Below, in pieces: positions 1 through 12,582 of a DNA stretch of 64,000 nt (positions are counted from its first letter, which is position 1; the number at the start of each line of letters is the position of its first letter). Source of the stretch: Holacanthus passer (Eukaryota; Chordata; Actinopteri; Pomacanthidae); assembly GCA_025331565.1 (NCBI GenBank), contig JAFREQ010000017.1, forward strand, positions 5,567,001 through 5,631,000, given 5' to 3'. The position numbers and the translations under genes were made by a program. The notes below the pieces were generated by a model. It did no database searches. It saw only the letters and a list, made by a program, of their open reading frames with translations, and was not told where the DNA came from.

Positions 1-208
1 TGATCGCAGCTGCAGGTGGAGCAGGTTTGCAGGTTACACTCATCCTCATCAGACCCAAAGTTACACAGTTTAAACAGACAAATGAATAAGTAAATGTGGA
101 AATATAGAAATAAGGAGGCAAGAAGAAAATAATAATATGAAAAAAAAGCTAAATACAAGGATGTGCTATTTTAGTAATTCTAATAATCCGTTTTTTTTTG
201 TTTGGAAC

Positions 209-266
<58 letters not shown>
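209..266. repeat. Compound microsatellite (TG)n(AG)n
   Basis: About nine TG units pass directly into about twenty AG units with no interruption. Nothing gene-like flanks it. Confidence 0.95.
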
Positions 267-267
<1 letters not shown>

Positions 268-375
268 AGTGGTCTCTGTTGTCAGGAGTATTTTGTGAAG
301 GCGAGGTGATTCCTCTTCTCTCTTATCTTGTTGTTCTCTTGTCTCTGTCAGCCAGCTGTCTGCTGCAGAGCTGCT

Positions 376-378
<3 letters not shown>

Positions 379-430
<52 letters not shown>
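379..430. repeat. (AC)26 microsatellite
   Basis: Uninterrupted AC run. It makes a spurious open frame on the minus strand. Confidence 0.97.
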
Positions 431-432
<2 letters not shown>

Positions 433-1304
433 TAAATGCAGGGTAGTGGAGGGAAGTAGTCGCTGCCTCAGACCCTCTTCAGTTTGCTGATCATGTGGTT
501 GTGGATGATGCTGTCGTCTACCTGCCTCACTCTCACCTGGTGCTACTGTAAGAATCATCTTTTTTGTGTTCACTCTTCAGACCTCGGGTTTGCAGTATCG
601 CTCTGAATGATGCCACCTGCAGGAGTCGGACCGCGGAACCGTTGGATAACTCTGCAGAGCTGAGACCAAGCCCATCAACATCATGAGTGAGGAGGTTGGA
701 TTTGTGGAGCACCACAACTACTCGAACATCCACTTGAACAACAGACTGAACTGAAAGTGAATGTATGAAAATGTAAGTGGAAGATTCAGCTGCTCTTATT
801 GATGCAGTGAGATCAGGAGGCTCATTTCACTGAAGACAAACACAGACACAAGTTTTTACTGAGTGGATTTGAACTGGACTTGGATTTGAGAACATGCAAC
901 AAAGTTCCCAGAACAGACTCGAACCACGAACGTTTGAATTTACACCCACGACTCACACAAACACAAACAGAGGAAGAAGAAGAAAGAAGTGAACTGAAAT
1001 TCCATCCACTATCTATCAGGAGTTGGCTGCATCCAGATAAACAGCTGCTGGAGCAAATATTCAAATCTGCTGTGCAACAAGATGATGTGATTAAGCTCAA
1101 ACGGTGGAAAACATGAGACAACATTTCTGTCTGTTTTATGTTTTAATGTGAGAAAGGTTAGTTTCCTCATCGCTCCACACAGATCTGATGTTTCCAGTAT
1201 CATCATCAGTATCAACAGAGAAACTTTTCCACCTCCTCAGATTTTAACATTGCAAATTGAAAATTGGAATAAAAACAGGTGGATGGAAACACTCTTATTG
1301 TTTC
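431..1304. other. Unique non-coding DNA, no gene seen
   Basis: Mixed-composition sequence. Short open frames on both strands overlap one another and show no splice context or recognisable domain. I see no repeat family here. Confidence 0.6.
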
Positions 1305-1389
1305 TGTGTGTGTGTGTGTGTGTGTGTGTTTGTTTTTATCTTTTATGGAGTGACATACAACACCTTATACTACAACACACACACACACA

Positions 1390-1428
<39 letters not shown>

Positions 1429-1430
1429 AC
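1305..1430. repeat. Inverted pair of dinucleotide repeats, (TG)n then (CA)n
   Basis: A (TG)12 run at about 1305-1329 and an interrupted (CA)n run at about 1374-1430 are separated by about 45 bases of unique sequence. The two arms are complementary, so a single strand could fold into a long hairpin. Confidence 0.95.
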
Positions 1431-2597
1431 AGAGCTGTCAGGCTGCAGAGTGCTGATGCCGGCAGACAGCTCAGTGTGAGGCGGCTGCAGTCTTTGATAC
1501 TGAGATATGAGGTCAGTGACGGCGCTCACACAGAGAAATGAACGCTGACCTGCACTCGAGCCGACACTTCATCCACACACACACACAGAAACCTGAGCCA
1601 CACACACGACCACACGACTGAAAGCTGAAGGCAGGTGAACATGAACTCTGACCTGGAAGAATCAGGAGTTCGTACACGTGACAAGTGGGGAATTCTGATC
1701 ATCTATTGTGAGCAGATACAGGAACAAACAGATCTGAAAACTGAAATCCAAAACCAGGAGCATGTGGTGAAACGTCAAACTGACGCTCTGATGGATTTCT
1801 GTGTGAGGTGACGTCCTCGGATGAGCCTTTAGAAGATAAGTTCTGTGATGAGCCGTTTGTTATGTGACAGTTTTCAGTTTGCAGCAGCTGCTTGACTCCA
1901 CAGTGAAGATGATCCAGAACCTGCTGTCGCCTCAGAGCTGACGACCATCTGCCTGCCGCTGCTGCATCTGATGCTCAACACTTCCTGAGCTGGTTTTTCA
2001 CATTAAAAGTCTTTCAGTAGCTCGATGGGTGAAATCCATCCACTCCCTCACTTCAGTCCATCAACGTTAAAACATGTTTAACACTTTATATTTGAAACAT
2101 TTTTCATCACCTTCATCAGAGCGTCTGAGGTTCCAGTTTTTATTCTATTCTATTCAGTCATATCATCACGGCACATTGCAGACTAGTGTGATCCTCAGGG
2201 CGAGTTCATCAAACTGAGGGCGACGATACAGGAAATGGTTTGGTCGACACCAGTCTGAGCTCGGCCTCATTCAGCAGAGACAAACTGTGTCATGTTGCAG
2301 AGGCAGCTGCTTCACGAGGCGTCGTCAGCAAACAATCCAGCAACACTTTGAGAGACATGAATATAATGTACGTTTTCTGTCACTGCTCCACTGGTTTACA
2401 CACACACACACCAAAAGTCAGCAAACCGACCTCAAAGGCTGCTTCAGACTTATCATCATATCGTTGAGGCAGAAAATCAAAGGAAACTCGTGTAACACAT
2501 TTTCACACTGAGCGCAGGTGAAGCAGGATGTGAAGGAGGGAACAGGGAGTGATTGACAACGATGACTTCCCAAATGAGACGCTAAAGATTTTTTTAA

Positions 2598-2599
<2 letters not shown>
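1431..2599. other. Unique non-coding DNA, no gene seen
   Basis: Contains short CA tracts near 1574 and 2398 only. No coding, RNA or mobile-element signature was recognised. Confidence 0.55.
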
Positions 2600-2633
<34 letters not shown>

Positions 2634-2758
2634 AGAGCCTGATAGCTGTCAGTGTGTGTTCAGCCTGTATGTCTGTAGGCATTACAGCAGCTTCAGTGAG
2701 AGCCTGCCTCTGGCTAATGTAGGAGAGACTTCTCACACACACACACACACACACACAC
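2600..2758. repeat. Two (CA)n microsatellites
   Basis: AC runs at about 2600-2631 and 2734-2758, about 100 bases apart in the same orientation. Confidence 0.95.
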
Positions 2759-3539
2759 TTCCTGTACCTGCGACAGGTACATCAGGCTGCAGCTGTTCTG
2801 ACCACTTTTAATGAGAATCAAACAGCAGAGCCAGGGGAGGAGACGTGGATGAGCACGTTGACAACATTATAATTCCTGTCATGTGTTACAGCTGTGATGA
2901 AAATATGTCCAGATACGTTGATACGACTCTGTTCTCTCCCACACGGTCACACAGAGGCGACGACTTCAGCTGCGAAAACATTTACAGGTAGATACAGATT
3001 CTGTACAGGAGGTCTGTTCCTAAGGTGGTGACACATGAGCTGCCTTCATCACCTTCATCACAGAGATGCTCTCTGAGCTTTTCACCCTGACAAGTTGTCA
3101 GTTCAACCCTTCAGATCCAGCTGGCAGTTACGAGCTTTCTCCATCGATGAGTCTAGTTTTGATGGCAGGTGTAGATTCTCTTTGTCTCACGTCTCATTTC
3201 ACTTGTGATTATATTTTGTACGTGTGATTGTTGGACGGAGCCTGAGAACAAGAACACACAACGTAATGTGACCATGGAGCAGGTGACTCAATAAATGCTA
3301 CACATGCTAAAGCTTAGTAGTCGTGTGATGTTGGTGAGATAGTTTTTCTTCATCAGATGTTTGTGAGCTTGTTTGTGTCCTGAACAGATCTGCAGGGCTT
3401 CATGTGGAGTTACCGTCGGCCTCACTGATTTGCACTAACAGCTAATAATCACTGATGCAACATGGAAGAGTCTTTGATTGATGAGAAGGATCATTTAGAA
3501 ATCAGACAAGGTCCTTGACAAACACCAAGTCTTCATTTA

Positions 3540-3968
3540 ACCCACAGCTTCCAGCCAATTACAACCTCCTCTCCGAACGTGGCCCCGCAACCATGTTTGA
3601 TCCCTCTGGGGCCAAGAGTTAATAGAAATATCAACCTTTTAATGCGACGAATGAGGAAAGTTTCAAAGGCAATAAGGAACGAGCGCAGCTGGATGGAGAG
3701 AAAATCGATGTGGAAGCAGTGTGGGCAGCGAGGAGCACAACACTGATGGCACAATAATGTCGCTCATAATTGCTGGATGGAGGCACTTTGCAGAACGGTG
3801 GCGAAGGTGTTTGTTGAAGGCTGAACTGTGGCTTTAACTGCAGAGCTTCACGCTGCAGACGAGACTAAAAATACAACTCAGCAGCGTAACAGCACGACTG
3901 CCTGTCAGTGCTTTCTGTAGTATCAGCGAGAGTAATGATATGACCGAGAGAGGAAACACAAAGAGCTG

Positions 3969-3999
<31 letters not shown>

Positions 4000-4310
4000 A
4001 GCCCCCTCAGCACACAGGCACCTCTCACCTAAGATGACAGCTCCACAAAACGGGGGATAATGAGCAATTAGAGTCGTCTCTGTTCGTCCAATCAGATCCA
4101 AATTAGCATGAAACACGATTACCAGCTAAAAACTGCAGATAAGACTCAGATGAGTCAAATGAGAAATGATTCACTGGCGTTCACCGTTCACACAAATGAA
4201 TTTTAAAGGCAGCAAACGGCAGTCAGAGGAGCTCGATGAGGCTTCCGGCGAGACGTTTATCGCCGCGATGATTTACGCAGCTGGATTCGGGGCTAAGATG
4301 TGAAGCGTGG
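3540..4310. other. Candidate conserved non-coding segment cluster
   Basis: Repeat-poor, balanced-composition DNA that contrasts with the microsatellite-rich surroundings, apart from one (GT)n run at 3973-3999. It has homeodomain-type cores (AGCAATTAGAG near 4061, CAAATTAGCATG near 4099), a CCAAT near 4089 and CpGs near 4240-4270. It has no convincing reading frame. Calling it constrained is inference from composition only. Confidence 0.25.
3973..3999. repeat. (GT)n microsatellite
   Basis: Uninterrupted GT run inside otherwise unique sequence. Confidence 0.95.
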
Positions 4311-7149
4311 GGCGGAGGGAGGGAGGGGGCGCTGTTTGGATTATTCATCTGCTCAGCAGTGAGATTAAATTATGTTCACACAGTTTTTGTCCTTTTCTTC
4401 AGGGTCGAGTGCTGCAAACAACCAGGGAAGAAATGAACACCGGAGATACTGAAAAGGTACAAGTGCGAGCTGTGATCAGGGGATGGATCCCTGGAGGCGA
4501 CACTGAGCAAAGCATTTTTAAATGGAGTAAGACTTTCAGAATAAAAGCATCCTCTTCAATGTTAACTGAATAAAAAAATTGGCACAAAGATTGCATAAAA
4601 TAAATATCTAGTCCTGACTGGTACTTTCGCTCTAAACTGGTCAAAATCCTTTTTATACAGAACAGGTATAAAAGAGACCCTCGACTCAGATGTGAAAAGG
4701 GAAGCGAAGGAACACGTGCTCAGAGTCAGCGTTGTGTGTTTTCACTCACCTGGATCATACGTGATCATTTCTCAGGATTGTCTAAAATCTCTGTTGTTGG
4801 CTGAGCATGGTTGGACCGAATTGTCGGCTGTTAAACGCCTCTTTTTAATGCAGAAATTATACATAATGCAGAAACATCATTTTCCAGGCTTTTACTTTGT
4901 TCTCTTGTAATTGAATCTGTTGCTCTGTAGAAACAGTACAAGTCCTTCAAATTCAAACACTGTTTGACTGACACGTCTGAATATATATAAGAAAATAATT
5001 TTAAAGGAGCAACTGTGGCCTGAGGCAAATGAATTATTCCAATCAGAGTGTGTGTCATTATTCTGTGCTGTTTCCAGGTTCTGATTCACAGAAACACAGA
5101 CAGAATCATGATGGACGCTAAATTGTTTTTGTTTTTTTATCCCTTGTCCATTTTATATTTTTTCCTCACAGTGTGTTCTGAAGTCTGACTTTTCATAGAT
5201 AATCAGTTTTTTAAAAAACCAAATCAAATAATAATCATGTCACATAAGCAGAGATTAAAACTATTTTAAAAAGAGAAAACTTTCAAAACGTACTTTGAAG
5301 CATCTGAAGCACAAAGAATCATATTCACACACACATGTCTCTCTCACCTTCACACTCACGTCACACACACCCTGAACTCACACACTCACACACACACACA
5401 CACACACGTGTTTACACCAGTGAACTCTGAACGACACCGACGTCACTCACACACCAACATAAACTTGTTTCATTTATTGTCTCACTCCCTGAAATCAAAC
5501 GTCTCCTCTCAGTCAAAAAAACTGTTATTGTGATTATTAATGTTTAAACGGATGTTTTATGTATTTTGACTCTATTTGTTGGATATTTGAGAAGTTTCAA
5601 GGATTCAAGGCCATAAATACATTCATAACACATATTCATGAAGGAAGCAGAAAATAATTCACAACTTTAAAATCTAAGCGCCTTCATTCAACTGACATTT
5701 TCAACTTTTATAGACTTTAAAGAAAAATGATTTTGTTTGTAACCTGACGAACTGGCTCGACCTGTTCCTCCACGTCGGCGCCTGTCAATCACAAAACATT
5801 TCACTTCTCATGCATCCGAATCAAACTCGCTTTTGTTGATCAGTCGATTCTTTTTGTACTATAAATCAAACCATATTCAAACATTCAACTCGAAACATTG
5901 ACAAAGAGCAGCTTCCATTCATTGCTGACTTTTTTTAATATAATGTCTATTTGATGATTTTTAGATTAAAGAGTGAAGATAACGACATTGAAAACCCTGT
6001 TACCAAAGAGAATCTTCACCAGCAAGATGTTTTATTCCTTCGTTCTCTGTTTGACAAGAAAACCTTGGTTTAATTCAAATCAGATCAAGTAAGAATGTTT
6101 CCCTGGACGCAGATTTGGGAATTTGATTTGCTGTCAGTCAGTAAGTTCAACTTTTAAACTAAATTAGATTTCCGACAGGAATAAAAATCTGAGAATTGTC
6201 TTCCTGAAAGCAGCGGAGGCTTTGAACGCAGCGTGAATCCCAGCTGCTGGGGCACGGCCGGTGGACAGCTGGCCTGAGGCGGAGCTCAGGATGGGAACAA
6301 AAAACACGGTGCACGTTGGACAAATCCTTCAAACAGAACACGAGAATACAACATACAGACACGCTGAACTTTCCTTGTTAACAGAAACAAACTTTTTAAA
6401 ATCCTACACGACTGAACGCATCACTCAGCCACGAACTGTGTATCTCGCTCTCCTCAAAGGTCTCGACGGCGTTGAACTCACAAACAGCGACAGAAGAAGT
6501 TGTGTGAGGAGTGAACAAAGACTTTCAGACTTTCAGACTCGAGCTTCGATCGTTTCGAGGCAGCGACACGTCTTCAGCAGCTCCTCTGTCAGACACGTGA
6601 AGGACGAGCAAACTCAGCAAATTCATCAAGTCATGTTTTATTTAAGAAGATTAAAATATAGATATCTGCCTTTGGATACAGGGAGACTGATCATGACTGA
6701 ACGCTGCCTTCATGTGCATGTGCTGTTCCAGCTGTTGTCTTCTGCATCACGGTGAGTAAGATGATCACATCCTGCGAATCCCTTCAGCTCCTGGATGAAA
6801 CCCAGGAACCATGAAAACCAGCACACACACACGTTATTACAACAAATGGAGATTCACTGACAGACGTTCCTCTTGTTCGTCAGTTGAATTTTGTCCTGTT
6901 TTTGTCTATTTATACTTGCACATACGAGCACGAGTGTTGTTTCGGTCCCAGTTTCCCGACAGCAGCCAGTCGGCGTGTTCCCAGACTCGGGAGGATCAGG
7001 AGGCTTATATGTGTATGAAAATAGCATGTTAGCATCAGCTGGCGTCATCATTCGCCATCAGCCAAGACATTCCTCACTTGTGTTGAAATGTCTTTCTGAA
7101 TTCTGTGCAGTTGTATTCCTCCAAATTTAGCTCTGCATCGTACCTGAAC
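4311..7149. other. Long stretch of AT-leaning unique DNA, no gene seen
   Basis: Only a short CA-rich patch at about 5325-5407 interrupts it. The longest open frame is on the plus strand at 6261-6755 (164 codons). Its product resembles no family I know, and it lacks splice signals, a poly(A) signal or a domain. I treat it as chance. Confidence 0.5.
5383..5407. repeat. (CA)n microsatellite in a CA-rich patch
   Basis: A CA run at the end of an interrupted CACA-rich patch that starts near 5325. Confidence 0.9.
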
Positions 7150-7290
7150 GCATCTTTACCCTCCAGTCCGGCACACGTCGCCGTATTGATGTGTGTCATT
7201 TTACGCCTGTGGCGCACACAGGACGCGCCGCAGCTCGGCACGTCGCCAGCTGACGCTCGGAATATAAAGTGGAAGTGAAGCGCTGCCCTG
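7150..7290. other. CpG-rich unique segment, possible regulatory or conserved element
   Basis: Many CpGs in a short span (ACACGTCGCCG, GGACGCGCCGC, GGCACGTCGCC) in a CpG-poor neighbourhood, followed by a TATAAAG near 7262. Unmethylated or selected CpGs are one explanation. No transcript start can be proven. Confidence 0.25.
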
Positions 7291-7754
7291 GATTCTGGAG
7301 CCTTTTGGGTTTTTATTCTCTTGATTCCTCCCCTGAAGAGTCAACCTCTCTGGCGAAGCTCCTCAGTCGGTGTCATTTCTAATATTATCTGTGCAGAGCA
7401 GGACTGTGGGCTGCTGAGGTCGGGATATTGTTAAAGCTCAACAATGACTTTTCTTTTAGCCATTGTGACAGTGACAAGTCCGCAGAGAAAAACGAAGAAG
7501 AAGAAGACTTTGGTTCAAGATGTGACATGAACACACAACACCTGTCAGCTAAACGGACGTGTTCCTGCTCTCAGCTCCTCGTTCAGAAGACAAACACTCG
7601 TTTTCATGGATGATATTCATTGTTAAAATGTTTGATTTTTTGGGCTGTAATTTGCTTGTGTTTTCTCACAGATGTGACAAGAGGAGAAGGAAGGTGCAGC
7701 GCCGGGAAGAGTCTGAATAAAACGCTGCTTTCCTGGAGCTGGAAACTAGGACAT

Positions 7755-7787
<33 letters not shown>
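7755..7787. repeat. (GT)n microsatellite
   Basis: Uninterrupted GT run. Confidence 0.96.
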
Positions 7788-7788
<1 letters not shown>

Positions 7789-8596
7789 GCACCTATCAAT
7801 CCTCCACAACGCTGCTGTGTGGGTTTACATAAAAACTACAGAGCAACACACACTGAAGGAACACGATGCGTCGAACAGCCATTGTTTTCTGTGTAAGTCC
7901 ACGTTAACTCTTCCCAGCGACAGTGACAGCGTCGAGGAGACGAGTTCGAAGAGGCCGATCTGAGCTGCACTGAACAGCAGCTCCATCACGTCAAAGTCAT
8001 TTTTATCACTTATGGAGAAAAGATTTTGGCCTCCAGCCTCCTTCAGTGTTATTGATATTAATACCAATCAGGGGAATCGCTGTTAATAATAAAGAAAGAT
8101 CAAATGACGCCAACTGAATCCTGATCAGGTTTCACGGCAGAGAAAGAGAGAGACTCGTCTTGTTAAGCACCTCATGCTGTTTTCGTAGAGTTTGACAACA
8201 ACTGTTCCACCATCTGCACACTTGATTCCCTCTCTCTGTTCCCCCCTCGTCTTCTTCTTCTCCTTCTTTTTCCCTCCATCGCTCCGCCTCGCCTCGTCCC
8301 GCCTCCCCTCAGCCTCCTCCTGTTGTTTTCGTCTCCTCTCACCTAATCTCCTGTCTCATCCTCCTTCAAATCCCACTCGGCCTGGATTTGTGGGTGTGCA
8401 TATTTTAAACTTTTTAAAGGTGTTTATACTCGTAATCTTGTTTTCTTCTCCGTCGCTGTGAAGCACCCACTTCCTGTCTTTATTTCCTGTCTCTGCTTCT
8501 GTTATTTCAGTGGGAGAGTTGAGCAGAGATGATGAAATAGAAAGATGGATGAAGCCACCTGTTTGGGTTCACTCGCTGCATAGATCAACACCTGAG

Positions 8597-8598
<2 letters not shown>

Positions 8599-8642
<44 letters not shown>
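8599..8642. repeat. (CA)n microsatellite
   Basis: About 22 uninterrupted CA units, followed by CTCTCTCACTCAC. A pyrimidine-rich patch lies upstream at about 8220-8360. Confidence 0.96.
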
Positions 8643-8646
<4 letters not shown>

Positions 8647-9527
8647 CTCACTCACCCACCAGCTCAAAATTTACATCCTCAGCCATCCAGATCCAGTATT
8701 TATAGCGGCGACACTTGGTATTCACACACTGCTTTCACATATAACCCGGCAGTGCAGGTTATTAAACTTCTCTCGGCTCAGGAGCTTCGACTGTGTGCAT
8801 TTATCCTCGTCTTCCTCTGGGATGTGAGCTCATTAAAAACACTCTTCTTTAGCCAAGAACAGAAATGAGCAACCTGCTTTAGCCCTCGACCCAGGAGAGC
8901 GAAGGACTCGGCTGGACGGGACTTCAATATACAAGAGTTCGTACCAAGTTTTGGGTGATTAGCATCGGTCACTGAACGCTGTCGTACCTGAGACACAAAA
9001 CAGGTGCTCCATCAGTTCTCAGCAAGACGACCTCTGTGGCCGGGCCAAAGCCAGCTGTGGTTGAGACCTCTTCAAAGTTAGAAACCACCTGCTGAGGGCT
9101 GCACTCATTTTAATAATGATACTCAATAATCGATTATATTTTTATATCATCTTCGTTTAAGAAATGCAGCTCAAAGTTCTGTGCAGAGAACAATCATCAA
9201 CCCTTCGGCCTCTCAGAGCATTTTCAGAGCATCTGTCAGTTAATTGCTTTCTTTTAACAGCCTGCAGCTTTTATGTTTGGGTCCAGTCTCTGCGCTCTCA
9301 TCATCCCCGAGTCCAGCAGCAACAGTCACTCAGATGAATCCACCATGCAACCGAACACAGTTAATGACCGACTGGAGAAGAAAGTAGAAAATTTAATGGG
9401 TTAAAAAGCCAAAGATTTTCTCTTAGGAGTCCAAAACAAGAGGTGAAGGAAAAGTGGAAGATAATTCCTAATGAATAGTAAACAACTGTTTCTCCATTCC
9501 AACCATTGTTCCACTGCCTCAGAGTGG

Positions 9528-9529
<2 letters not shown>

Positions 9530-9562
<33 letters not shown>
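9530..9562. repeat. (AATC)8 tetranucleotide microsatellite
   Basis: About eight perfect AATC units. Confidence 0.95.
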
Positions 9563-9696
9563 GTGCTTTACAGTTTGGGGAAGATTGTCTCAATGATTAC
9601 AAACCAAATTTGAGCGAATTATTGGTGAGAAAACCTGAGTTCAATCTGTGGACACTAAAAGACACATCTCAGCTTCTCCTCTGGACACATGCTACT

Positions 9697-9721
9697 GTGT
9701 GTGTGTGTGTGTGTGTGTGTG
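9697..9721. repeat. (GT)n microsatellite
   Basis: Uninterrupted GT run just upstream of the CpG-rich block. Confidence 0.95.
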
Positions 9722-9790
9722 AGGTATCTTTTTAAATGGCATCTCTTCAAAGCCAGAGGAAGGAGGTCAGGTGTTTGGGGCATCAGCAGA

Positions 9791-9998
9791 TCAAAGTCTG
9801 TCCTGTGCGGTGGCTGCAGGCGGGAGGGGAGGACGGACACTCGTGTCCCGGCGTCTCCTCCGACCGGGAGGACGCAGCGGGACGAGCCGGCTCACAGGCA
9901 GCTCCAGGTTCTGGCTCGCACGCAGCTGGTCAGCGCTGCGGGAGCTCTTTGTGTTCGGGATCGCTGCTTCGAACGCTCGGCCGCCTGCTGCTGCGTGA
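9791..9998 (-). other. CpG-rich block with coding-like minus-strand frame, possible exon
   Basis: This 200-base block is clearly richer in G+C and CpG than its flanks. On the minus strand one frame stays open for about 68 codons and ends at TGA (complement of 9791-9793). Its C-terminal part is arginine- and proline-rich (RPPGRRRRRD, then RPPLPPAATAQDRL), with mostly G or C in third positions. A possible acceptor is CACGCAG near 10002, with only a moderate pyrimidine tract. I do not recognise the product. A CpG-island first exon of unknown strand, or chance in GC-rich DNA, are equal alternatives. Confidence 0.25.
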
Positions 9999-10364
9999 CA
10001 GTACGAGCAAAGACCCAATACGACGTTCTAACGCTGAGAGATGTTTATTTCAGCTGTTAGTTTTCAAGAAGAGACTGAACTTCGCCTTCGACTTCATGAA
10101 ATGACAGAAGGTCTTTTACGATCGAACTTCAGTCTGTGACTTTTTGCCATCCAACCGTGAAACACACGAACAGAAGAGTTTTAGAGTCGTCGTCCTGCTT
10201 CATGGAAACAATGAAAACTGATCTGCTTCGCTGACTTTTAATGTGAAACCTCAGTATGTTAATATCAGAAAGTGTCCATATAACCTTCTATATTTCTGTC
10301 AGTGCAGAGAGTCGAGCTCTGTGGGTGTCTGCAAAGCCAATTTACTACTTTCCTCCCTTAAACA

Positions 10365-10443
10365 CACACACGCACACACACACTGGATCACACACATGCA
10401 TGCACACACACGGCTACATACAAACACACACGCAGGTACACAC
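10365..10443. repeat. Interrupted CA-rich tract
   Basis: CACACA runs broken by CGCACA, ATGCATGCA and GGCTACATACAAA. Much of it alternates purine and pyrimidine. Confidence 0.9.
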
Positions 10444-10688
10444 TCCCTACAGCTTCAATTTGTTCTTATTTGTGCTGGGAGATGAGAAGGCGGGCAGAGC
10501 GATACGGATGGATGGACGGCGGCGTGGACGGAGAGCGAAGGGAAGAATGAAGGGAGGGAGGCGACGCTTAAGTGTATACATTATTCATGTGGGAATAAAT
10601 GCTTCGTTCGTAACGGCGGTGACATCACCATCCATCAGCCGCCTGCCCTCCTCCTCCTCCTCCTCCTCTCACTGGCAGAGCCATGCAT

Positions 10689-10690
<2 letters not shown>

Positions 10691-10724
<34 letters not shown>
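10691..10724. repeat. (GT)n microsatellite
   Basis: Uninterrupted GT run that marks the left edge of the pyrimidine-rich array. Confidence 0.96.
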
Positions 10725-10725
<1 letters not shown>

Positions 10726-10739
10726 CTAATTTGGCTCTG

Positions 10740-11239
10740 TCAGTTTTTGTTTTTTTTTAATTTTTTGGACAACTTCTACCTTTCAATCACTGTCTTCCTT
10801 TCTTCCCTCCATCATTCTCCATCATTATTAAAGAACACCTCCGTCATCCAGCGTCTGTCCGTCCATCTATTCATATTCATTTTTGATTATTTATATTTTT
10901 TCCTGACTGTCCCACTTTTTCTAATTGACAATCTTTTTTTTTCCTTTCATCATCTCCATCATGGAAACCATCATGTTTTTAGTCATTATTATTGTGACCA
11001 ACTCATCCATGACATGTTTTAGTTGTTGTTCATGTCACCAACAGTCATCGACTTCTCCTCCTCATTTTTTTCCCTCTGGATAATTTTTCTATTTGCAAAT
11101 CATGTTTTAAATCATTGTTGATCAAGATGAAGATCACTGGTGTTCCAGTTATAAACCATCCATCCATCTGTCCATCCATCCATCCATCCATCCATCCATC
11201 CATCCATCTGTCCATCCATCCATCCATCCATCCATCCAT

Positions 11240-11275
<36 letters not shown>

Positions 11276-11905
11276 CCATCCATCCGTCCATCCGTCCATC
11301 CATCCCTAAATCAGTCCAATTTTTTTGTATTGGACTGTCCTACTTTATGTATTTGACCACAAATGTCCATTCACTTTTTCATTTTTTCAAATTTCTTCTG
11401 CCTTGTTTTTTCCCATCATTTGATCACCTGCTTTCATTTTTTTCTCCATCAGGCTGCAACACTCCAGTTTTTATGTGGTGGACACTTTTTTTTTCTTTCT
11501 TGTCTCCCTCATGGTAACCAGCTGTCATTTCAGTTATTACATGGTGCCCAAATTGTCCCTGACAGCCCCCCCCCCCCTCCCGTCCCTCCCGTCCCCCCCT
11601 CATCCCTCCATCTGTCCGTCATCCCTCTAACAGTCCTCCACTTCTGAGTGCTTTTTTTTTTTACTGCCTTCTTACACTTTTTTCATTCCTCCTCTCCATC
11701 ACGGTCGTCCAACATCATTCCAGTTATTATAAAGTGACCAAGTCATCTGTAGCACTCCTCCGTCCTTCATCCCTCTCTCCACTCCTCCACACACTGTAAG
11801 TCCATCTGTTCTCCTGCCAAGCCCTTGTAATTCTGATTAAAGCTACTCCATCTTGGAACGCCTCATTTTCTTTTCTAGTCACACAGCTTCCTTCCTTCCA
11901 TATGG

Positions 11906-11936
<31 letters not shown>

Positions 11937-12120
11937 AACACTTCGTTCTCTCTGTTCCTCCATCCATCCATCACTCCACGTTGTCCAGAAGACTCTGATC
12001 ATCTGTGTAAATCTCCTCCATCACTGCTCTCCTCACCGTAGAATTCACTCGCCTCCTTCCCTCCTTCCCTCCTTCCCTCCGTCCTCACATCTTTCCTCCC
12101 ACACTCCCCCTGTATTGCTC
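10740..12120. repeat. Pyrimidine-rich, long-period degenerate tandem array
   Basis: About 1.4 kb with a strong C+T bias on the plus strand. A composite motif recurs: CTCCATCAYGG, then AACCA or CGTCCAAC, then CAGTTATTA, then GTGMCCAA, then TCATC or TGTCC. Copies start near 10952, 11502 and 11692, with partial copies near 11130 and 11440. A second phrase, GGACTGTCCTACTTT, near 11332 repeats as GACTGTCCCACTTTT near 10906. Embedded are a CCAT tract (11155-11306), a poly-C stretch (11567-11577), a TC run (11906-11932) and CCTTCCCT units (12055-12080). This looks like an old, diverged satellite. No gene is visible. Confidence 0.7.
11155..11306. repeat. (CCAT)n tract with TCTG/TCCG variants
   Basis: About 150 bases of CCAT units with interspersed CTGT and CCGT variants. 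The phrase reads through as Ser-Ile-His-Pro on plus or Met-Asp-Gly-Trp on minus, giving false open frames. Confidence 0.97.
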
Positions 12121-12124
12121 CATA

Positions 12125-12480
12125 TAGGATGAATGGCCTCGGCAGCGACCCGCCGTCCTCACCCTCTCGCTGCGAAAGGGTCGGCCTTTAATGAATGTTT
12201 CATGGCCGTGACATCGTCCAGCTCCACTTTATGGCTCTATTTTTTTCTCCTCGGGCTATTTCACAGTGTAATGTTGGCCGGCGTCTCATCGGCAGCAATA
12301 TTTCCTCTGTATGGATCCTGCAGTTGGTGGTGCAGTATGTTTGAAGCATTGATTTCCCTTCCCGAACCTTCCTACACGTCTCTTTGTAGAGGATGTAATG
12401 TTGCCTCGGGTTGCGTGGTCGGCGATGGATCGGCTTTAAGAAGCACCTGGCTCCATTTCCCTAAATATCTGTTCTCCTAG
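12125..12480. other. Unique, balanced segment; candidate conserved non-coding element
   Basis: Sharp change from the pyrimidine-rich array to balanced, repeat-free DNA with many CpGs and AT-rich cores (CTTTAATGAATG, CTATTTTTTTC, CCTAAATATC). A plus-strand frame of 115 codons at 12133-12480 is open, but its cysteine- and serine-rich translation does not resemble a known protein and has no exon boundaries. I favour a non-coding element. Confidence 0.25.
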
Positions 12481-12582
12481 TGGATTATCTGTATCTCATC
12501 CAGTAACAACTACACTTTGTAACGTGCTGCGAGAATAAATGTGCCAACAGGAAAACGTCGATTGCAGAGGATAAATCCTGCG

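Noticed and set aside
6261..6755. 164-codon plus-strand frame
   Set aside because: Not low-complexity, but no domain, exon signal, coding codon bias or family resemblance; expected by chance in 64 kb.
11045..11309. Met-Asp-Gly-Trp repeat frames
   Set aside because: Direct translation of the CCAT tetranucleotide tract.
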